Below are positions 47,774 through 53,795 of a stretch of DNA of 64,000 bases, piece by piece. The stretch is taken from positions 26,428 through 90,427 of the IMG/VR virus record IMGVR_UViG_3300032116_000089; one strand, 5' to 3'. A model generated the notes under the pieces. That model had not been told where the DNA came from, did not search any database, and was given only the letters and a program-made list of their open reading frames with translations. The stretch comes from a virus. The position numbers and the translations under genes are program-made. Every line of letters starts with the position of its first letter. Within the stretch, counting starts at the first letter, position 1.

Positions 47774-48420
47774 TGTAGCGATCTCCATCTTGTTCCATCA
47801 AAAAATTTTAAAGAGTCTGTTTTTTCATCATAAGAAAAATGTTTAATAGACTTGGACACAATATCTGAAAATTCATCACTAACAAACGATACGCTACGAA
47901 GATCACTGTCATTTACGCGAGCTAAGAAAGAGTGGGGCTTTATTTGAATAGAATGAGGGCGGGCAAATCCTTTAGACGATAAAACGCAGTTGTCATCATG
48001 AAGGGCGAATGCGTATTCTTCTGGATAAGATGCTATTAATAGATTAATGCGAGAGGGGTCACAAACAAACTTGACGCTAATGCTCTTAACTAGTTGCCTG
48101 TGATCTAATCGCTTGCCCTCAAATATGGGTATGGAGCGTTTTAGTATTCTATTGGGGCCGTCTTGATATATATAACCAAAACCGCTTTCGTGACGAACGA
48201 CTTCGTTATCGACTAGCGATAGTACAGTATAGTAAAACTTATTGTCTTCACCAAACTCAAAATGCTTGTGAATCAAGCAATCTTCATTAATGATACCATA
48301 GTATTGGGCGAATGATAGTTTATAATTAGCCCTATCTATACCATCAATACCACAAAGAACTAAATCATTGCTATTATCTAAATTAGATACTAATTCAATC
48401 GCTGGAGTTTGCTTGGTCAT
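47752..48420 (-). CDS. Unknown beta-rich protein at the head of the late operon
   Basis: 222 residues starting MTKQTPAIELV; GAGG eight bases upstream favours this ATG over one at 48432. Contains FGEDNKFYYTVLSLVDNE and a C-terminal SLKFFDGTRWRSLQW motif, as found at tips of some phage structural proteins. It overlaps the next gene. No family was recognised. Confidence 0.6.
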   Translation of the reverse strand: MTKQTPAIELVSNLDNSNDLVLCGIDGIDRANYKLSFAQYYGIINEDCLIHKHFEFGEDNKFYYTVLSLVDNEVVRHESGFGYIYQDGPNRILKRSIPIFEGKRLDHRQLVKSISVKFVCDPSRINLLIASYPEEYAFALHDDNCVLSSKGFARPHSIQIKPHSFLARVNDSDLRSVSFVSDEFSDIVSKSIKHFSYDEKTDSLKFFDGTRWRSLQWSENEE

Positions 48421-48556
48421 CGTTATCCTCATTACTGTTGTCTTTTTGGAGCAACGAAGCTAATGATCCATCCTGCTTGTTCATATCTTCTAGTATTTCG
48501 TCTTGAAATGAGGCTGTTGCCTTGCAATCCAATTGCGTTTCGATTGTTTGTTTCAT
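48395..48556 (-). CDS. Small acidic protein, first gene of the late operon
   Basis: 53 residues (MKQTIETQLDCKATASFQDE and onward; C terminus SNEDNDDQANSSD). An AGGAG site lies eight bases before the ATG, and the gene overlaps the next one in another frame, as expected for coupled phage genes. Its function is unknown. Confidence 0.6.
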   Translation of the reverse strand: MKQTIETQLDCKATASFQDEILEDMNKQDGSLASLLQKDNSNEDNDDQANSSD

Positions 48557-48576
48557 ATATTGTCTCCTATACATTG

Positions 48577-48586
48577 TTATACACTC
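48577..48586 (-). promoter_or_regulatory. Late promoter-like motif at the head of the leftward operon
   Basis: The minus strand reads TGAGTGTATAACAATG, about 20 bases upstream of the ATG at 48556. It shares the GTGTATA core with other late sites. Confidence 0.5.
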
Positions 48587-48770
48587 AGTAACGATATTTT
48601 GGCAGATTCATGCGTTGCTAGTAGGGGCAATCGGGGAGGATAGGGTAGTACATTAATATATATTTTGTGAATTTTGTTAGAACCACCCCTCGTTTTTCCC
48701 ACAAATCTCACCCAAGCATTCTATAAGATAAAACCCCCCGGTATCCCACCTTAACATTCTCATGGTGGGT

Positions 48771-48819
48771 GGGCCGCGTGTGACGTAAACCCTTGGTACG
48801 TATAGACTTACGACGAGTA
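48771..48819. repeat. Intergenic repeat element R1 (GC core plus hairpin)
   Basis: GGGCCGCG is followed by an imperfect hairpin with arms CGTAA (48784-48788) and TTACG (48808-48812), and ends CGACGAGT. The same layout occurs at seven other places on the right half. Confidence 0.75.
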
Positions 48820-48882
48820 TGTGTGATGGGAATAGAGTATGCAGTGCATAGTATGTGTGCATGGTAAGATGGGTAAGGTGTT

Positions 48883-48958
48883 GCATAATGATACAATACC
48901 TCAATATCTCGGCCTAAAACACTAACGCAAAATGCTACACGCTGTAGCAAAATGCTAC
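48883..48958. repeat. Iteron-like array, copy 1
   Basis: Three sites of consensus GCAAAATGCTAC lie at 48883, 48927 and 48947, spaced 44 and 20 bases. The third sits in the palindrome GTAGCAAAATGCTAC. The same array with the same spacing recurs at 50370-50445. This suggests binding sites for a replication initiator or regulator. Confidence 0.75.
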
Positions 48959-49029
48959 GCTCAATACCTAGGCACAAAAAATGTCATAGCGTTTTCCCCG
49001 AGAAATACGCACAAAAAAATAATCTATGC

Positions 49030-49056
49030 TTGGCACGGCGATTGCTCTTATATATG
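49030..49056 (+). promoter_or_regulatory. Early promoter of the first rightward gene
   Basis: TTGGCACGGCGATTGCTC followed by TTATATATGG. The duplicate at 50518-50543 has nearly the same sequence, including GATTGCTC. The spacing to the AT-rich box is shorter than the usual 17, so the exact boxes are uncertain. Confidence 0.5.
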
Positions 49057-49079
49057 GCATAAGAAAGAGAGAAAGAAAG

Positions 49080-49211
49080 ATGATTACGATGATTAAGATT
49101 ACCCAAAACACTACTGCTATGGTAAAGAATGGTAAGGTAATATACCTTATTCAGAATGGAAAGATTACCCAAGATCCTTTGAAGGTTCGATACTTTCAGA
49201 GGATGATCTGA
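49080..49211 (+). CDS. Small unknown protein, first early gene
   Basis: 43 residues (MITMIKITQNTTAMVKNGKV onward). It starts right after a purine-rich leader (AAAGAGAGAAAGAAAG) that recurs before most neighbouring genes and probably serves as ribosome binding site. A beta-hairpin-like MVKNGKVIYLIQNGKI segment is the main feature. Function unknown. Confidence 0.6.
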   Translation: MITMIKITQNTTAMVKNGKVIYLIQNGKITQDPLKVRYFQRMI

Positions 49212-49239
49212 ACCTTACGAAAGATTCAGAATCAAGCCC

Positions 49240-49267
49240 TTGACAACCAAAAGCCGATAAGTATAAT
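49240..49267 (+). promoter_or_regulatory. Early promoter with CCGATA in the spacer
   Basis: TTGACA at 49240, 16-base spacer containing CCGATA (49254-49259), TATAAT at 49262. It is a near-consensus sigma70 promoter and drives the gene at 49291. Confidence 0.85.
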
Positions 49268-49290
49268 AGAGAAAGAAAGAGAAAAAGAAA

Positions 49291-49500
49291 ATGGAAAAGT
49301 CCACTACAGTTAACAGTTTCATCCGTTCCCTTCCGCCAGTTTACACGCACGATAATGTAGTGCATATGAAAAATGGCAAATCCTACAGGGTATACCGCTG
49401 CGGTTCCCTTGGTGCGGTTTACCGCTACATGCGTTCCCAAGGTTTCGATACTAACGACATTGTTAGGGTCGATCTGGTTCCCGCAAAAAATCGGGCTTGA
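49291..49500 (+). CDS. Small unknown protein
   Basis: 69 residues (MEKSTTVNSFIRSLPPVYTH onward) behind a purine-rich leader. The stop TGA (49498-49500) lies inside the TTGACA box of the next promoter. Tyr/Arg-rich middle (SYRVYRCGSLGAVYRYMRSQ). No family recognised. Confidence 0.7.
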   Translation: MEKSTTVNSFIRSLPPVYTHDNVVHMKNGKSYRVYRCGSLGAVYRYMRSQGFDTNDIVRVDLVPAKNRA

Positions 49501-49524
49501 CACCCTAGAAAAATCTGCTAGAAT
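49497..49524 (+). promoter_or_regulatory. Early promoter overlapping a stop codon
   Basis: TTGACA at 49497, 16-base spacer, TAGAAT at 49519. The TGA of the upstream gene is part of the -35 box. Confidence 0.8.
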
Positions 49525-49548
49525 AAGAGAAAGAAAAGGAAAAAGAAA

Positions 49549-49710
49549 ATGAAGACTTGGACACAAGATCACCGATACATCGTTTGGACAGTGACTGAGG
49601 GTACGCGAAACCATTACGATCTATACGTTGGCGGTGTACTCAAGTACACTAATCTTCCATTCGAAGAGTTCTATCCTATCTACAAAAAAGAATGCGAAAA
49701 GGGGGCTTGA
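49549..49710 (+). CDS. Small unknown protein
   Basis: 53 residues (MKTWTQDHRYIVWTVTEGTR onward, ending KKECEKGA), behind GGAAAAAGAAA. The stop TGA (49708-49710) is inside the next -35 box. Aromatic-rich, probably a small beta sheet with a helix. Function unknown. Confidence 0.65.
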   Translation: MKTWTQDHRYIVWTVTEGTRNHYDLYVGGVLKYTNLPFEEFYPIYKKECEKGA

Positions 49711-49734
49711 CACCTAAAAGCAATACGCTACAAT
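49707..49734 (+). promoter_or_regulatory. Early promoter overlapping a stop codon
   Basis: TTGACA at 49707, 16-base spacer, TACAAT at 49729. It overlaps the preceding TGA. Confidence 0.75.
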
Positions 49735-49759
49735 AGAATCAACACAAGGGAAAAAAGAA

Positions 49760-49909
49760 ATGACCATCCAAGTCCAAAACACTGTTCGCTGCCTAGTCGC
49801 CCGTCATGGATATTCGGCCACGTTCGTGCAGCACATGGGCGAAGGTATCGTGTTGTATAGCATCGGCGGTATCATGTACCGTATTCGTGGTGATGGTACG
49901 ATTCTCTAA
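49760..49909 (+). CDS. Small unknown protein
   Basis: 49 residues (MTIQVQNTVRCLVARHGYSA onward, ending RGDGTIL). It follows an own promoter and a purine-rich leader. Gly-rich beta segments (GEGIVLYSIGGIMYRIRGDG). Function unknown. Confidence 0.6.
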   Translation: MTIQVQNTVRCLVARHGYSATFVQHMGEGIVLYSIGGIMYRIRGDGTIL

Positions 49910-49914
49910 GGTAT

Positions 49915-49943
49915 TTGACAGGCCAGAATCCGATAAGTAAGAA
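49915..49943 (+). promoter_or_regulatory. Early promoter with CCGATA and a weak -10 box
   Basis: TTGACA at 49915, CCGATA at 49930-49935, -10 about TAAGAA (49938). Same layout as the site at 49240 with a degenerate -10. Confidence 0.5.
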
Positions 49944-49959
49944 AGAAAGAGAGAACCAA

Positions 49960-50190
49960 ATGAGAATCCCCAAAGAGTCAACCATTCGTCAAAATTTTCG
50001 TGCCTATGCCTACAAGGCTGGCTTCACGATCCTTCCGCAAACGAATGGCCTTTACAACGTGTTCGATAATCGCGTAGGCTATACCGTGAACCGGAATCGA
50101 ACCATGTGCGAAGTGGTGCGAATCATCATCGACGAAATGCACATGATCGAATACAACCGAAAGAATCGTTCCCCCGTTGTGGGGGCTTGA
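49960..50190 (+). CDS. Small unknown protein, paralogue of the gene at 50560
   Basis: 76 residues from MRIPKESTIRQNFR; the ATG at 49960 follows the usual purine-rich leader, so an upstream TTG is rejected. The pattern K-x-G-F...G-x-Y...D...G-Y...VV..I.DE..MIEYN(R/K)KNRS is shared with the protein at 50560-50757, on the other side of the duplicated regulatory block. The stop TGA (50188-50190) is inside a TTGACA sequence. Confidence 0.7.
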   Translation: MRIPKESTIRQNFRAYAYKAGFTILPQTNGLYNVFDNRVGYTVNRNRTMCEVVRIIIDEMHMIEYNRKNRSPVVGA

Positions 50191-50240
50191 CAACTGGAGT
50201 AGGGGGTGAAAGGGTGTACACCACTACTTAGGGGGGTTGC

Positions 50241-50290
50241 CGGGGGGCCGCATTCGACGTAAACCCTTACGCCACAAAGACTTACGACGA
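50241..50290. repeat. Intergenic repeat element R2
   Basis: GGGGGGCCGC followed by CGACGTAAACCC and a hairpin with arms CGTAA (50258) and TTACG (50282). It corresponds in place to R1 in the duplicated block. Confidence 0.75.
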
Positions 50291-50369
50291 GTAACGACGC
50301 AACTACAATGCCAAGGAATAAAAAAATCCTATGCTCACAGAATGGGCATGGTAAGATGGGTAACCCGTC

Positions 50370-50445
50370 GCAAAATGCTACACTACCATAGTTTCGCGGC
50401 TGAAATCGCTAACGCAAAATGATACAGTGTGTTGCAAAATGCTAC
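50370..50445. repeat. Iteron-like array, copy 2
   Basis: GCAAAATGCTAC at 50370, GCAAAATGATAC at 50414 and GCAAAATGCTAC at 50434. The spacing (44 and 20) equals copy 1 exactly. Confidence 0.75.
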
Positions 50446-50517
50446 GCTCAAAATCTAGGCACAAAAAATAGCATAGCGTTTTTCCCGAGGAAAACAGCAC
50501 TTCAGAATATTTCTGTA

Positions 50518-50543
50518 TTGGCACACCGATTGCTCTATATAAG
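50518..50543 (+). promoter_or_regulatory. Early promoter, copy 2
   Basis: TTGGCACACCGATTGCTC then TATATAAG, a close copy of 49030-49056, followed by the same AAAGAAAGAGAGA leader. Confidence 0.5.
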
Positions 50544-50559
50544 GGTAAAGAAAGAGAGA

Positions 50560-50757
50560 ATGAAAATGAAAAATCTGAAGATGGAAGCCGTGAAGGTTGG
50601 ATTCGTGCTGAGTAAGGATGCCAGTGGATTCTACCACCTGCACGATATCAAGATGGGTTACGATGTGCTGGTTACGGCTTTCCGTGCTAGCGTCGTTCGT
50701 GCCATTCAAGACGAAAAGGCGATGATCGAATACAACAAAAAGAATCGCTCCCTCTGA
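50560..50757 (+). CDS. Small unknown protein, paralogue of the gene at 49960
   Basis: 65 residues from MKMKNLKMEAVKVGF; a second ATG at 50566 is an alternative start. Shared pattern with the protein at 49960 includes MIEYNKKNRS at the C terminus. The pair flanks the duplicated regulatory block, so gene and control region were probably duplicated together. Confidence 0.7.
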   Translation: MKMKNLKMEAVKVGFVLSKDASGFYHLHDIKMGYDVLVTAFRASVVRAIQDEKAMIEYNKKNRSL

Positions 50758-50820
50758 ATGGGGGTTGCGACGGCGGAAAAAGTTTCATACACTTCACCAA
50801 TCACCAAGAGGAAAAAGAAA

Positions 50821-51153
50821 ATGGCTACCAAGTTCAAGATCATCGAAGATGCAAAGCGTCAGGCTCGCATGTGCTTTTTGGGAATCGCAATCCCTCACCA
50901 ACCGCGACTCGCAAACGGCGAGTACGGTCCGATTCGTTCGGAAAAGATTCTCAAGTTCAATCGCAAGGCTCTGCGTCGTGGCCGATCTACCAAGATTGAA
51001 AGCGTGGACGGTCGTTTGATTGGCGGTGACGATACCATGATCGTAAAGGTTGGAAAGCCCGGTTCGTGTGAGCGTGTTGAGGCTTTGCGGTCACAGTACG
51101 AGTTGATCGCCGCCAGCGGTCACGAAGTGTCGCCGTTCAGTTTTGAGGGTTGA
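50821..51153 (+). CDS. Small basic unknown protein
   Basis: 110 residues from MATKFKIIEDAKRQARMC; GAGGAAAAAGAAA before this ATG matches neighbouring leaders, so the ATG at 50758 is not preferred. Lys/Arg-rich middle (KFNRKALRRGRSTKI) could contact nucleic acid. The stop (51151-51153) is inside the next TTGACA box. Confidence 0.65.
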   Translation: MATKFKIIEDAKRQARMCFLGIAIPHQPRLANGEYGPIRSEKILKFNRKALRRGRSTKIESVDGRLIGGDDTMIVKVGKPGSCERVEALRSQYELIAASGHEVSPFSFEG

Positions 51154-51185
51154 CACCTAAAGTTTCATCCTGTAGAATACCGATA
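51150..51185 (+). promoter_or_regulatory. Early promoter with CCGATA after the -10 box
   Basis: TTGACA at 51150, 17-base spacer, TAGAAT at 51173, then CCGATA at 51180. It overlaps the preceding TGA. Confidence 0.8.
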
Positions 51186-51212
51186 TAAGAGAAGTAACCA
51201 AAAGGAAAGAAA

Positions 51213-51512
51213 ATGACTCACGCCGAAGCGACAAAGATGGTTTTGGGCAAGCGTAATCGTAGCCAGCGTAAGGTTGGAAATAATACCTACGCTTATATTG
51301 AATATGATGGAAGTGTGGCTATTGAGTTGCATGGCACTAAGGTAGTGGTTTTTTCTCCTAATGGTATGGTGAAGTTGAACAGTGGTGGATATCGCACCCA
51401 TACTACGAAAAAGAGAATCAACCAGTATAGCCCCGTGCGGGTTTATCAGAAAAACTTTGAGTGGTTTTTGAGTGATGGTACTCCGTTTGAAGATAACATT
51501 TTGGTTTCATAA
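51213..51512 (+). CDS. Conserved phage protein of unknown function
   Basis: 99 residues. The pattern AIELHGTKVVVFSPNGMVKL then NSGGYRTHTTKKRINQY is conserved in small proteins of many phages (LH.T.VV, L.SGG.RT.TTK.R.N). It is beta-rich and soluble. A purine-rich leader (AAGGAAAGAAA) precedes the ATG. The biochemical role of the family is not known to me. Confidence 0.75.
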   Translation: MTHAEATKMVLGKRNRSQRKVGNNTYAYIEYDGSVAIELHGTKVVVFSPNGMVKLNSGGYRTHTTKKRINQYSPVRVYQKNFEWFLSDGTPFEDNILVS

Positions 51513-51527
51513 AGAAAGGGGCCACGG

Positions 51528-51629
51528 ATGGTCGATATAAACTGGGTGTGTGTAGGTGTGGGATTTGTTGCTGGCGTTGCTGGTTGTTGGCTTGTTTGTG
51601 ATCTTGTTTTTCCAGTGAAAAAGGACTGA
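51528..51629 (+). CDS. Tiny membrane protein
   Basis: 33 residues (MVDINWVCVGVGFVAGVAGC onward, ending FPVKKD). One hydrophobic segment (residues 5-28) with a Lys-containing C terminus suggests a single-pass inner-membrane protein. An AAAGAAAGGGG stretch upstream can serve as SD. Two bases separate it from the next tiny gene. Confidence 0.5.
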   Translation: MVDINWVCVGVGFVAGVAGCWLVCDLVFPVKKD

Positions 51630-51631
51630 CT

Positions 51632-51709
51632 ATGCGTACACTAGACAAAGTTACACTAGCGGTATCATTCGTGATCGGATGTATAGCGGCTTGGATCGTG
51701 AACAGTTGA
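51632..51709 (+). CDS. Tiny membrane protein
   Basis: 25 residues (MRTLDKVTLAVSFVIGCIAA onward). A single hydrophobic segment follows a basic start. It is adjacent to another tiny membrane gene. Such peptides can inhibit host functions or lysis, but nothing here shows which. Confidence 0.45.
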   Translation: MRTLDKVTLAVSFVIGCIAAWIVNS

Positions 51710-51768
51710 CGTAACTCTATATCTAACAAGGGTTTACGACGAGCGGGGCGGGCCGCCGCCGATTTTTG
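51706..51768. repeat. Intergenic repeat element R3
   Basis: An imperfect hairpin with arms CGTAAC and GGTTTACG is followed by GCGGGGCGGGCCGCCGCC. The right-hand hairpin of the element is missing. The left arm begins inside the stop of the preceding gene. Confidence 0.65.
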
Positions 51769-51855
51769 GCATGGTATTTGCTAGTAGCAAGTCGTGTGCC
51801 AAAAGTAGTCCGAATCCTGTCATCTTTTTAAGGAAAAATATTTGTAGGTTGGGGC

Positions 51856-51883
51856 TTGACATAGCCGATAATAGGTGTAGAAT
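51856..51883 (+). promoter_or_regulatory. Early promoter with CCGATA in the spacer
   Basis: TTGACA at 51856, CCGATA at 51865, TAGAAT at 51878 (16-base spacer). The predicted +1 falls on or next to an ATG at 51890, so a leaderless start is conceivable. Confidence 0.85.
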
Positions 51884-51922
51884 CAGAGCATGATGATTGA
51901 CAGCACCAACGGAGCGAATGCC

Positions 51923-52132
51923 ATGTACGAGTTTGATGATGTTGACCGTATCCTCGCTGAACTAGCCGAGCAGGGTACGCTTGAGCCGATGGCCGAGCCG
52001 ATTGATGAGCCTACGTGCCACCCGATGGATTGGGCCGAAGTCACGGGGCTGGCCGATGAGTTGGCCGATGAGATTTACCCCGAGCCGATTACGATGCTTG
52101 ACGAGGATGGTTTTGTATGGTATGTTTCTTGA
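51923..52132 (+). CDS. Small acidic unknown protein
   Basis: 69 residues from MYEFDDVDRILAELAEQG; GGAG nine bases upstream supports this start, while the in-frame ATG at 51890 would give a leaderless product 11 residues longer. The sequence is rich in Glu, Asp and Pro (GTLEPMAEPIDEPTCHPMD). Function unknown. Confidence 0.65.
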   Translation: MYEFDDVDRILAELAEQGTLEPMAEPIDEPTCHPMDWAEVTGLADELADEIYPEPITMLDEDGFVWYVS

Positions 52133-52145
52133 ATAGGAGAAAATC

Positions 52146-52415
52146 ATGAGTCACCCAGATCCCTGCTACGATCCCGATAACTCTTATGAGGATGATGAAA
52201 TGGCTACCCATTTTGATGATTACGAGTACGATTACCACGACGATTTCTATGGTGAGGATAGTTCGTCCTATCATCACGATGCTGATCATGAGGTTGAAAG
52301 CCAGTTTGATGATGATGTCTATGATGACAGTATGGACGGCGACCATGATTCCGCGATGGAATCCGCCGGTTGGGGAACGGATGAGGATTACGGTTACTAC
52401 GGGGAAGATTTCTAA
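52146..52415 (+). CDS. Extremely acidic Asp/Tyr-rich protein without Lys or Arg
   Basis: 89 residues behind AGGAG. Roughly 40% of residues are Asp or Glu, and no Lys or Arg occurs; Tyr and His are frequent (FDDYEYDYHDDFYGED). Such composition is typical of DNA mimics and anti-restriction or nucleoid-antagonist phage proteins, but also of disordered acidic proteins in general. The function is inferred only from composition. Confidence 0.65.
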   Translation: MSHPDPCYDPDNSYEDDEMATHFDDYEYDYHDDFYGEDSSSYHHDADHEVESQFDDDVYDDSMDGDHDSAMESAGWGTDEDYGYYGEDF

Positions 52416-52424
52416 AGTTGAGGC

Positions 52425-52453
52425 TTGACATTGGCCGATAACTAGTGTACAAT
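52425..52453 (+). promoter_or_regulatory. Early promoter with CCGATA in the spacer
   Basis: TTGACA at 52425, CCGATA at 52435, TACAAT at 52448 (17-base spacer). It drives the membrane protein gene at 52491. Confidence 0.85.
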
Positions 52454-52490
52454 GGTTGAAAAGGTTTACCCACTAAGGAGTTGATTAGGC

Positions 52491-52895
52491 ATGAATGATG
52501 CGTTTACGGTTGGTGTGATTGTTGCTTGTGCCGCTGCGGCGGTTGTTGTTTTCTTTCTCTATAACGTCTATAGGGGTGTGCATGATAGCCTTGCTAATGC
52601 TGTTATTGGTACTGTATATAACTTTCGATACTTCCAACCAGTGACCGGAACTTATGAAAGGTATCTTGCGAAGGTAGTTAGTATTCGTCACCTTGACCAT
52701 TGGGAACTTGGTAGGCTTGACTTTACTAGCGATTACCGTCGTAGTGACAAGAACTTCAAGCGTACACCTACGCTAGTTACGTGTCAGATGAGCGATGGTG
52801 AACACCGACAGTTCTACGCTGAACGTAGTGATATGTGCAAGCGTACACCGGTTGGTAACTTGCTTTATAACATGGGTGTAGCATACCTGTTCTGA
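52491..52895 (+). CDS. Membrane-anchored unknown protein
   Basis: 134 residues. Residues 5-25 (FTVGVIVACAAAAVVVFFLY) form one transmembrane segment; the remaining 105 residues form a soluble basic domain with YERYLAKVVSIRHLDHWELG and a C-terminal hydrophobic tip. AAGGAG lies upstream. It probably sits in the inner membrane with the domain in the cytoplasm. Family unknown. Confidence 0.65.
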   Translation: MNDAFTVGVIVACAAAAVVVFFLYNVYRGVHDSLANAVIGTVYNFRYFQPVTGTYERYLAKVVSIRHLDHWELGRLDFTSDYRRSDKNFKRTPTLVTCQMSDGEHRQFYAERSDMCKRTPVGNLLYNMGVAYLF

Positions 52896-52929
52896 TGTTC
52901 ACTAACTAACCCGATAACCTAGACCCTTC

Positions 52930-53013
52930 TCCTAAGTCCTTGCGGGCAAAGGAGTTAGGGCTAGGCGGGCGGGCCGCGTTCGCCGTAAGTCCTTACGCCA
53001 CAACACTTTACGA
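52930..53013. repeat. Intergenic repeat element R4
   Basis: Left hairpin CTAAGTCCTT/AAGGAGTTAG (52932-52957), core GGCGGGCGGGCCGCG (52964-52978), right hairpin CGTAAGT/ACTTTACG (52984-53012). It is a full-length element, 28 bases before a promoter. Confidence 0.8.
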
Positions 53014-53040
53014 CAAATCAAAAAATCTTTTATTTTCTGC

Positions 53041-53076
53041 TTGACAGGCTAAAGTTCCAATGGTAGAATGTCGATA
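53041..53076 (+). promoter_or_regulatory. Early promoter with GTCGATA after the -10 box
   Basis: TTGACA at 53041, 17-base spacer, TAGAAT at 53064, GTCGATA at 53070. Confidence 0.85.
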
Positions 53077-53104
53077 ATAGAAGTAGAAGAAAGAGAGTGA
53101 AAAG

Positions 53105-53326
53105 ATGAGTTGGAATGGTTATCGGATGAGTAGGGATATGTGGGGTAATGTGAGACACGAACATATCCATACTGGCTGGACTGTGACGTTCTCTATGGAT
53201 GGTAAGACTTGGACTTGGAAACTTGGGGCAAGGTATGCTACCAAGAGTGATGTTGAGCGTAAGGTTTTTAGCAAGTATCCGTCTGCTAGTAATATCCGTT
53301 GTAACAAGCATATTTGTGAGGTCTGA
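53105..53326 (+). CDS. Small unknown protein
   Basis: 73 residues, Trp-rich (MSWNGYRMSRDMWGNVRHEH, GWTVTFSMDGKTWTWKLG). Preceded by a purine-rich leader GAAAGAGAGTGAAAAG. Likely a small beta-sheet protein; followed two bases later by the next gene. Confidence 0.7.
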   Translation: MSWNGYRMSRDMWGNVRHEHIHTGWTVTFSMDGKTWTWKLGARYATKSDVERKVFSKYPSASNIRCNKHICEV

Positions 53327-53328
53327 AT

Positions 53329-53622
53329 ATGAACTGTAATAATCCCTATTATCCCTACTGGGTTAGCAATACCCTAAACTTTACCTACAATGGTAAGAAT
53401 GTTTGGGCGACTATTTTGGAGTTTGGCAAGGATTGGATAACTTGCATAACTAAGGATGGTTATAGGCGTTACAAGTGGAATAAAATGACTCCTCCTACGC
53501 TATACCAGTGCAGGGTGAGTGATTTGATTTTGCAATATGAAAGATATGGAAATAATGATTTTGAATATCTGTATCGATACTATGGGCCGTCAACGCCAAC
53601 GATTCAATGGAAAGAGGATTGA
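53329..53622 (+). CDS. Small aromatic-rich unknown protein
   Basis: 97 residues with many Tyr and Trp (MNCNNPYYPYWVSNTLNFTY). GAGG seven bases upstream. The stop TGA (53620-53622) is inside a TTGACA box at 53619. No family recognised. Confidence 0.65.
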   Translation: MNCNNPYYPYWVSNTLNFTYNGKNVWATILEFGKDWITCITKDGYRRYKWNKMTPPTLYQCRVSDLILQYERYGNNDFEYLYRYYGPSTPTIQWKED

Positions 53623-53646
53623 CATAATGATATAGGGAGTTATACT
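53619..53646 (+). promoter_or_regulatory. Early promoter overlapping a stop codon
   Basis: TTGACA at 53619, 16-base spacer, TATACT at 53641. No CGATA motif. It would drive a tiny frame at 53660. Confidence 0.55.
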
Positions 53647-53659
53647 ATGTCAATATGGT

Positions 53660-53737
53660 ATGAGTGAATACACTGCGAGGGGGATGTATCTCCCAAAGAA
53701 TGAAGATCGATGTTTTGCAGATAGTCAGCGTCAGTAG
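53660..53737 (+). CDS. Possible 25-residue peptide
   Basis: MSEYTARGMYLPKNEDRCFA and five more residues. It follows the promoter at 53619 by only a few bases and has no clear SD, so it is weakly supported. A six-residue frame from the ATG at 53647 overlaps its start. Confidence 0.3.
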   Translation: MSEYTARGMYLPKNEDRCFADSQRQ

Positions 53738-53740
53738 GGC

Positions 53741-53776
53741 TTGACAAACTAAACTTTTGAAGGTAGAATGTCGATA
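53741..53776 (+). promoter_or_regulatory. Early promoter with GTCGATA after the -10 box
   Basis: TTGACA at 53741, 17-base spacer, TAGAAT at 53764, GTCGATA at 53770. Confidence 0.85.
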
Positions 53777-53795
53777 CATACGCTAGGGGAACAGA

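Larger units (their letters stand above)
48557..49079. promoter_or_regulatory. Divergent intergenic region between late and early genes
   Basis: This 523-base gap separates leftward late genes from rightward early genes. From left to right it holds a late-promoter-like site (48577-48584), a CCCACC/GGTGGG hairpin (48746-48770 area), repeat element R1, three iteron-like sites, a shared TAGGCACAAAAAAT block and an early promoter with a purine-rich leader. No convincing gene is present. It is a candidate replication origin or master switch region. Confidence 0.65.
50191..50559. promoter_or_regulatory. Second regulatory region, duplicate of the divergent junction
   Basis: This 369-base gap carries a G-rich stretch (50198-50248), repeat R2, the shared GCATGGTAAGATGGGTAA segment, three iteron-like sites with the same 44/20 spacing as copy 1, the TAGGCACAAAAAAT block and the promoter-leader region. 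No gene is supported here. Confidence 0.7.

Noticed and set aside
48677-49172. Minus-strand frames in the divergent intergenic region
   Set aside because: They cross repeat and iteron sequences, lack SD sites, and overlap the inferred early promoter.
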